The notes under the pieces: generated by a model | Seen by the model: the letters and a program-made list of their open reading frames with translations, nothing else | Databases searched by the model: none | What the model was told of the DNA's origin: nothing | Part shown: positions 5,393-7,290 of the stretch, piece after piece | How positions within the stretch are numbered: the first letter of the stretch is position 1 | Layout of the letters: each line of letters begins with the position of its first letter | Program-made: the position numbers and the translations under genes | Assembly: GCA_019242465.1 (NCBI GenBank) | Contig: JAFAVL010000164.1 | Coordinates: 1 to 7,290 of the forward strand | Reading direction: 5' to 3' | Length of the DNA: 7,290 nt | Source of the DNA: Chroococcidiopsidaceae cyanobacterium CP_BM_RX_35 | GTDB lineage: Bacteria > Cyanobacteriota > Cyanobacteriia > Cyanobacteriales > Chroococcidiopsidaceae

Positions 5393-6670
5393 ATGACTGC
5401 AACCCTCCGGCAATTTCCCCGTCTCAATGCCCCTACGCTGCAACACCTGCCAAATGGTCTGATGATAGTCGCAGAGCAGTTGCCAGTTGAAGCCGTTAAC
5501 CTTAGCCTATGGATTGCAATTGGCTCAGCTATTGAATCGGACGCTATTAACGGCATGGCTCACTTCCTAGAACACATGATCTTTAAGGGAACTGAAGAGC
5601 TTCCTAGCGGCGAGTTTGAGCGACGGATTGAGGAACGGGGAGCGGTCACTAATGCTGCCACTAGCCAGGACTACACTCACTACTACATCACAACTGCTCC
5701 TCAAGATTTTGCCGAGCTGGCACCACTGCAAATCGAGGTTGTTCTCAATAGCCTTATCCCCGATGAGGCATTTGAACGGGAGCGATTGGTCATTTTAGAA
5801 GAGATTCGTCGCTTTGAGGACAACCCCCGTCGTCGCACTTTTCAACAGGCTATGCAAACAGCTTTTGACCATTTACCCTATCGGCGTCCAGTGTTGGGAC
5901 CAATTGAAGTGATTTCGCAGCTTCAGCCCCAGCAGATGCGCAATTTTCATAGCAATTGGTATCAACCAAGCAACATGACAGCAGTGGCAGTTGGCAACCT
6001 GCCAGTAGAGGAATTAATTCAGATTGTGGCAGATGGATTCACTGCGCCTAGGAGTCAGGGCGTAGGAACTATTGATCTCCCCAAATCTGAATTACCTTTC
6101 ACAAGGATAGTTCGGCGGGAGTTTGTCGATGATAGTCTACAGCAAGCACGGCTGGTCATGGTTTGGCGAGTGCCAGGGTTAAGCCAAATCCGTCAGACTT
6201 ATGCCTTGGATGTATTGGCAGCAATTTTAGGTCAGGGGCGAACATCGCGATTAGTGCGGGATCTACGGGAAGATCGGGGGCTAGTTTCTCAAATTTCTGC
6301 CAGCAACATGACACAAAAGTTGCAGGGGACATTTTATATTACGGCGACTCTACCAACAAAGAATTTGGCGACAGTGGAAACGGCGATCGCGCATCACCTG
6401 CAAGTTATTCAGACAGAACCAGTAAGGGAAGCAGAACTCATGCGTGTCCGCACTCAAGTCGCGAATCGATTTGTTTTTGGCAATGAAACACCTAGCGATC
6501 GCGGTAGTTTGTATGGTTATTATCAATCCATGTTAGGGGACTTAGAACCAGCCTTCAACTACCCCGCAATCATTCATGCCTTGGATACTGTTGACTTGCT
6601 TGAGGCGGCTCAGCTGTACCTATCAAGTACCGCCTACGGAGTCGTTGCCCTCAAACCATCTAAGTCATAA
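5393..6670 (+). CDS. M16 family zinc protease (pitrilysin/processing-peptidase-like)
   Basis: Zinc endopeptidase of the MPP/PqqL-like M16 family, likely degrading or processing peptides; substrate unknown. The 425-residue product has the inverted zinc motif HFLEH at His57, Glu60 and His61, and the third ligand Glu137 in VILEEIRR, at the family's usual spacing. The N-terminal domain (about 15-215) opens with LPNGLMIVAEQ. The C-terminal domain (about 235-420) has the family block GQGRTSRLVRDLREDRGLV at 281-299. Length is normal for single-pair M16B proteins, which act as dimers. ATG 5393 was chosen because MTATLRQFPRLNAPT matches the expected cyanobacterial N-terminus. An in-frame TTG at 5372 has a weak AAGAAGA upstream and cannot be excluded. 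No signal peptide is seen, so it is probably cytoplasmic. The next gene starts three bases after its stop. Confidence 0.94.
   Translation: MTATLRQFPRLNAPTLQHLPNGLMIVAEQLPVEAVNLSLWIAIGSAIESDAINGMAHFLEHMIFKGTEELPSGEFERRIEERGAVTNAATSQDYTHYYITTAPQDFAELAPLQIEVVLNSLIPDEAFERERLVILEEIRRFEDNPRRRTFQQAMQTAFDHLPYRRPVLGPIEVISQLQPQQMRNFHSNWYQPSNMTAVAVGNLPVEELIQIVADGFTAPRSQGVGTIDLPKSELPFTRIVRREFVDDSLQQARLVMVWRVPGLSQIRQTYALDVLAAILGQGRTSRLVRDLREDRGLVSQISASNMTQKLQGTFYITATLPTKNLATVETAIAHHLQVIQTEPVREAELMRVRTQVANRFVFGNETPSDRGSLYGYYQSMLGDLEPAFNYPAIIHALDTVDLLEAAQLYLSSTAYGVVALKPSKS
6383..6390. repeat. HIP1 octamer GCGATCGC
   Basis: Exact HIP1 palindrome within the M16 protease gene; the first of three in about 400 bases. 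Confidence 0.9.
6495..6502. repeat. HIP1 octamer GCGATCGC
   Basis: Exact HIP1 palindrome within the M16 protease gene, in the codons around SDRG (about residues 368-371). Confidence 0.9.
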
Positions 6671-6673
6671 CTT

Positions 6674-7290
6674 ATGTGGACACAGATTGCCCACGAAATT
6701 GCCGAGGTGACAGAAAGAGATTTTGCCGTTGAGCGCTGCCAAGCTGTGAGTGGGGGCTGTATTAACCAAGGCTATGCGGTTAGCGGTGGCGATCGCACCT
6801 ACTTCGTTAAGCTCAACCAAGCATCGCAAGTTAGCATGTTTGAAGCTGAGGCTATTAGCTTAAAGCAAATGTTGGCAACAGCTACTATCCGCGTTCCGCA
6901 ACCGATTTGCTGGGGAACAGCAAAGGAGTCTGCTTACATCGTATTAGAGTGGTTGGAACTAGGACGCGGCACTCCCCAGTCTTGGGAGGAGATGGGACGA
7001 AAACTGGCAGCCATGCATCAAACCACCAGTAGCAAAGGTTTTGGCTGGGAACAGAATAACAGTATTGGTTCCACCCCACAAATCAACAACCGGACAGCAG
7101 ATTGGGCAGAATTCTATGCCAAATATCGACTAGGTTATCAATTCCAGCAAGCAGAGCGGCGTGGCGGTCACTTTCCGGGGCAAGCACAGTTAATAGCGGC
7201 TGTCCCCCAGCTCCTAGCGAGACACCAGGTTCAGCCCTCCCTGGTACACGGCGATTTGTGGGGAGGGAATGCAGCTTTTACCGTATTAGA
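6674..7290 (+). CDS. Fructosamine kinase family protein, 3'-truncated
   Basis: Kinase of the fructosamine-3-kinase/ketosamine kinase family, which phosphorylates sugar adducts on proteins or small amines so that they fall off (deglycation). The frame is open from ATG 6674 to the window end: 205 residues of an expected roughly 290. The glycine-rich nucleotide loop is SGGCINQGYAV with Cys29. The ATP-binding Lys is Lys46 in YFVKLN, then FEAEAISLKQM follows. EWLELGRG is the hinge-like strand. The catalytic loop HGDLWGGN has His192, Asp194 and Asn199. The C-terminal DxD metal segment is beyond the window. It starts three bases after the M16 stop with no clear Shine-Dalgarno, so translation is probably coupled to the upstream gene. 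Family call is firm; the physiological substrate is unknown. Confidence 0.93.
   Translation, partial: MWTQIAHEIAEVTERDFAVERCQAVSGGCINQGYAVSGGDRTYFVKLNQASQVSMFEAEAISLKQMLATATIRVPQPICWGTAKESAYIVLEWLELGRGTPQSWEEMGRKLAAMHQTTSSKGFGWEQNNSIGSTPQINNRTADWAEFYAKYRLGYQFQQAERRGGHFPGQAQLIAAVPQLLARHQVQPSLVHGDLWGGNAAFTVL
6789..6796. repeat. HIP1 octamer GCGATCGC
   Basis: Exact HIP1 palindrome near the 5' end of the fructosamine kinase gene, in the codons for GDRT (about residues 39-42). Confidence 0.9.

Noticed and set aside
6163..6486. 107-residue frame within the M16 gene
   Set aside because: Overlaps the C-terminal domain of a clear M16 protease in another frame; low-complexity Ser-rich product.
1..7290. 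Mobile elements, CRISPR arrays, tRNA or rRNA genes
   Set aside because: No transposase-like frame, regularly spaced repeats or RNA-gene signatures were seen on either strand.

Overview
The window looks chromosomal and cyanobacterial. The endonuclease III, S14, short Aat, RseP and M16 sequences all read like cyanobacterial family members. The eight-base palindrome GCGATCGC (the HIP1 repeat of many cyanobacteria) occurs five times in 7.3 kb, where about 0.1 would be expected by chance. The presence of hpnJ points to a hopanoid-making lineage. The genus cannot be fixed from sequence reading alone.

Layout. Positions 3-890 hold the 3' part of rseP (membrane site-2 protease), followed on the same strand by nth (943-1674) and rpsN (1680-1982). 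nth and rpsN are five bases apart and probably co-transcribed. A conserved-looking 109-residue protein of unknown function lies on the minus strand (2036-2365), convergent with rpsN. It is divergent from a short-form aat (start 2403 or 2394), with only about 28-37 bases between the two starts. A stand-alone receiver-domain response regulator follows (3181-3609). Next comes a 197-base intergenic stretch rich in competing inverted repeats, then hpnJ (3807-5264), a radical-SAM hopanoid side-chain enzyme. After a hairpin-bearing gap come an M16 zinc protease (5393-6670) and, three bases later, a fructosamine-kinase-family gene (6674 onward) cut by the window edge.

Functions. Most genes are housekeeping: membrane proteolysis, base-excision repair, translation, N-end-rule tagging, processing protease and deglycation kinase. 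HpnJ is the one specialised metabolic gene, and no other hopanoid gene is visible beside it. I see no mobile element, CRISPR array, tRNA, rRNA or defence cassette, and no clearly new multi-gene system. The points most worth a second look are an apparent 14-codon tandem duplication inside the RseP PDZ region, the switch-like helices upstream of hpnJ, an Asp-to-Asn change in the response regulator acidic pocket, a P-loop cysteine in the fructosamine kinase, and the M16-kinase pairing.
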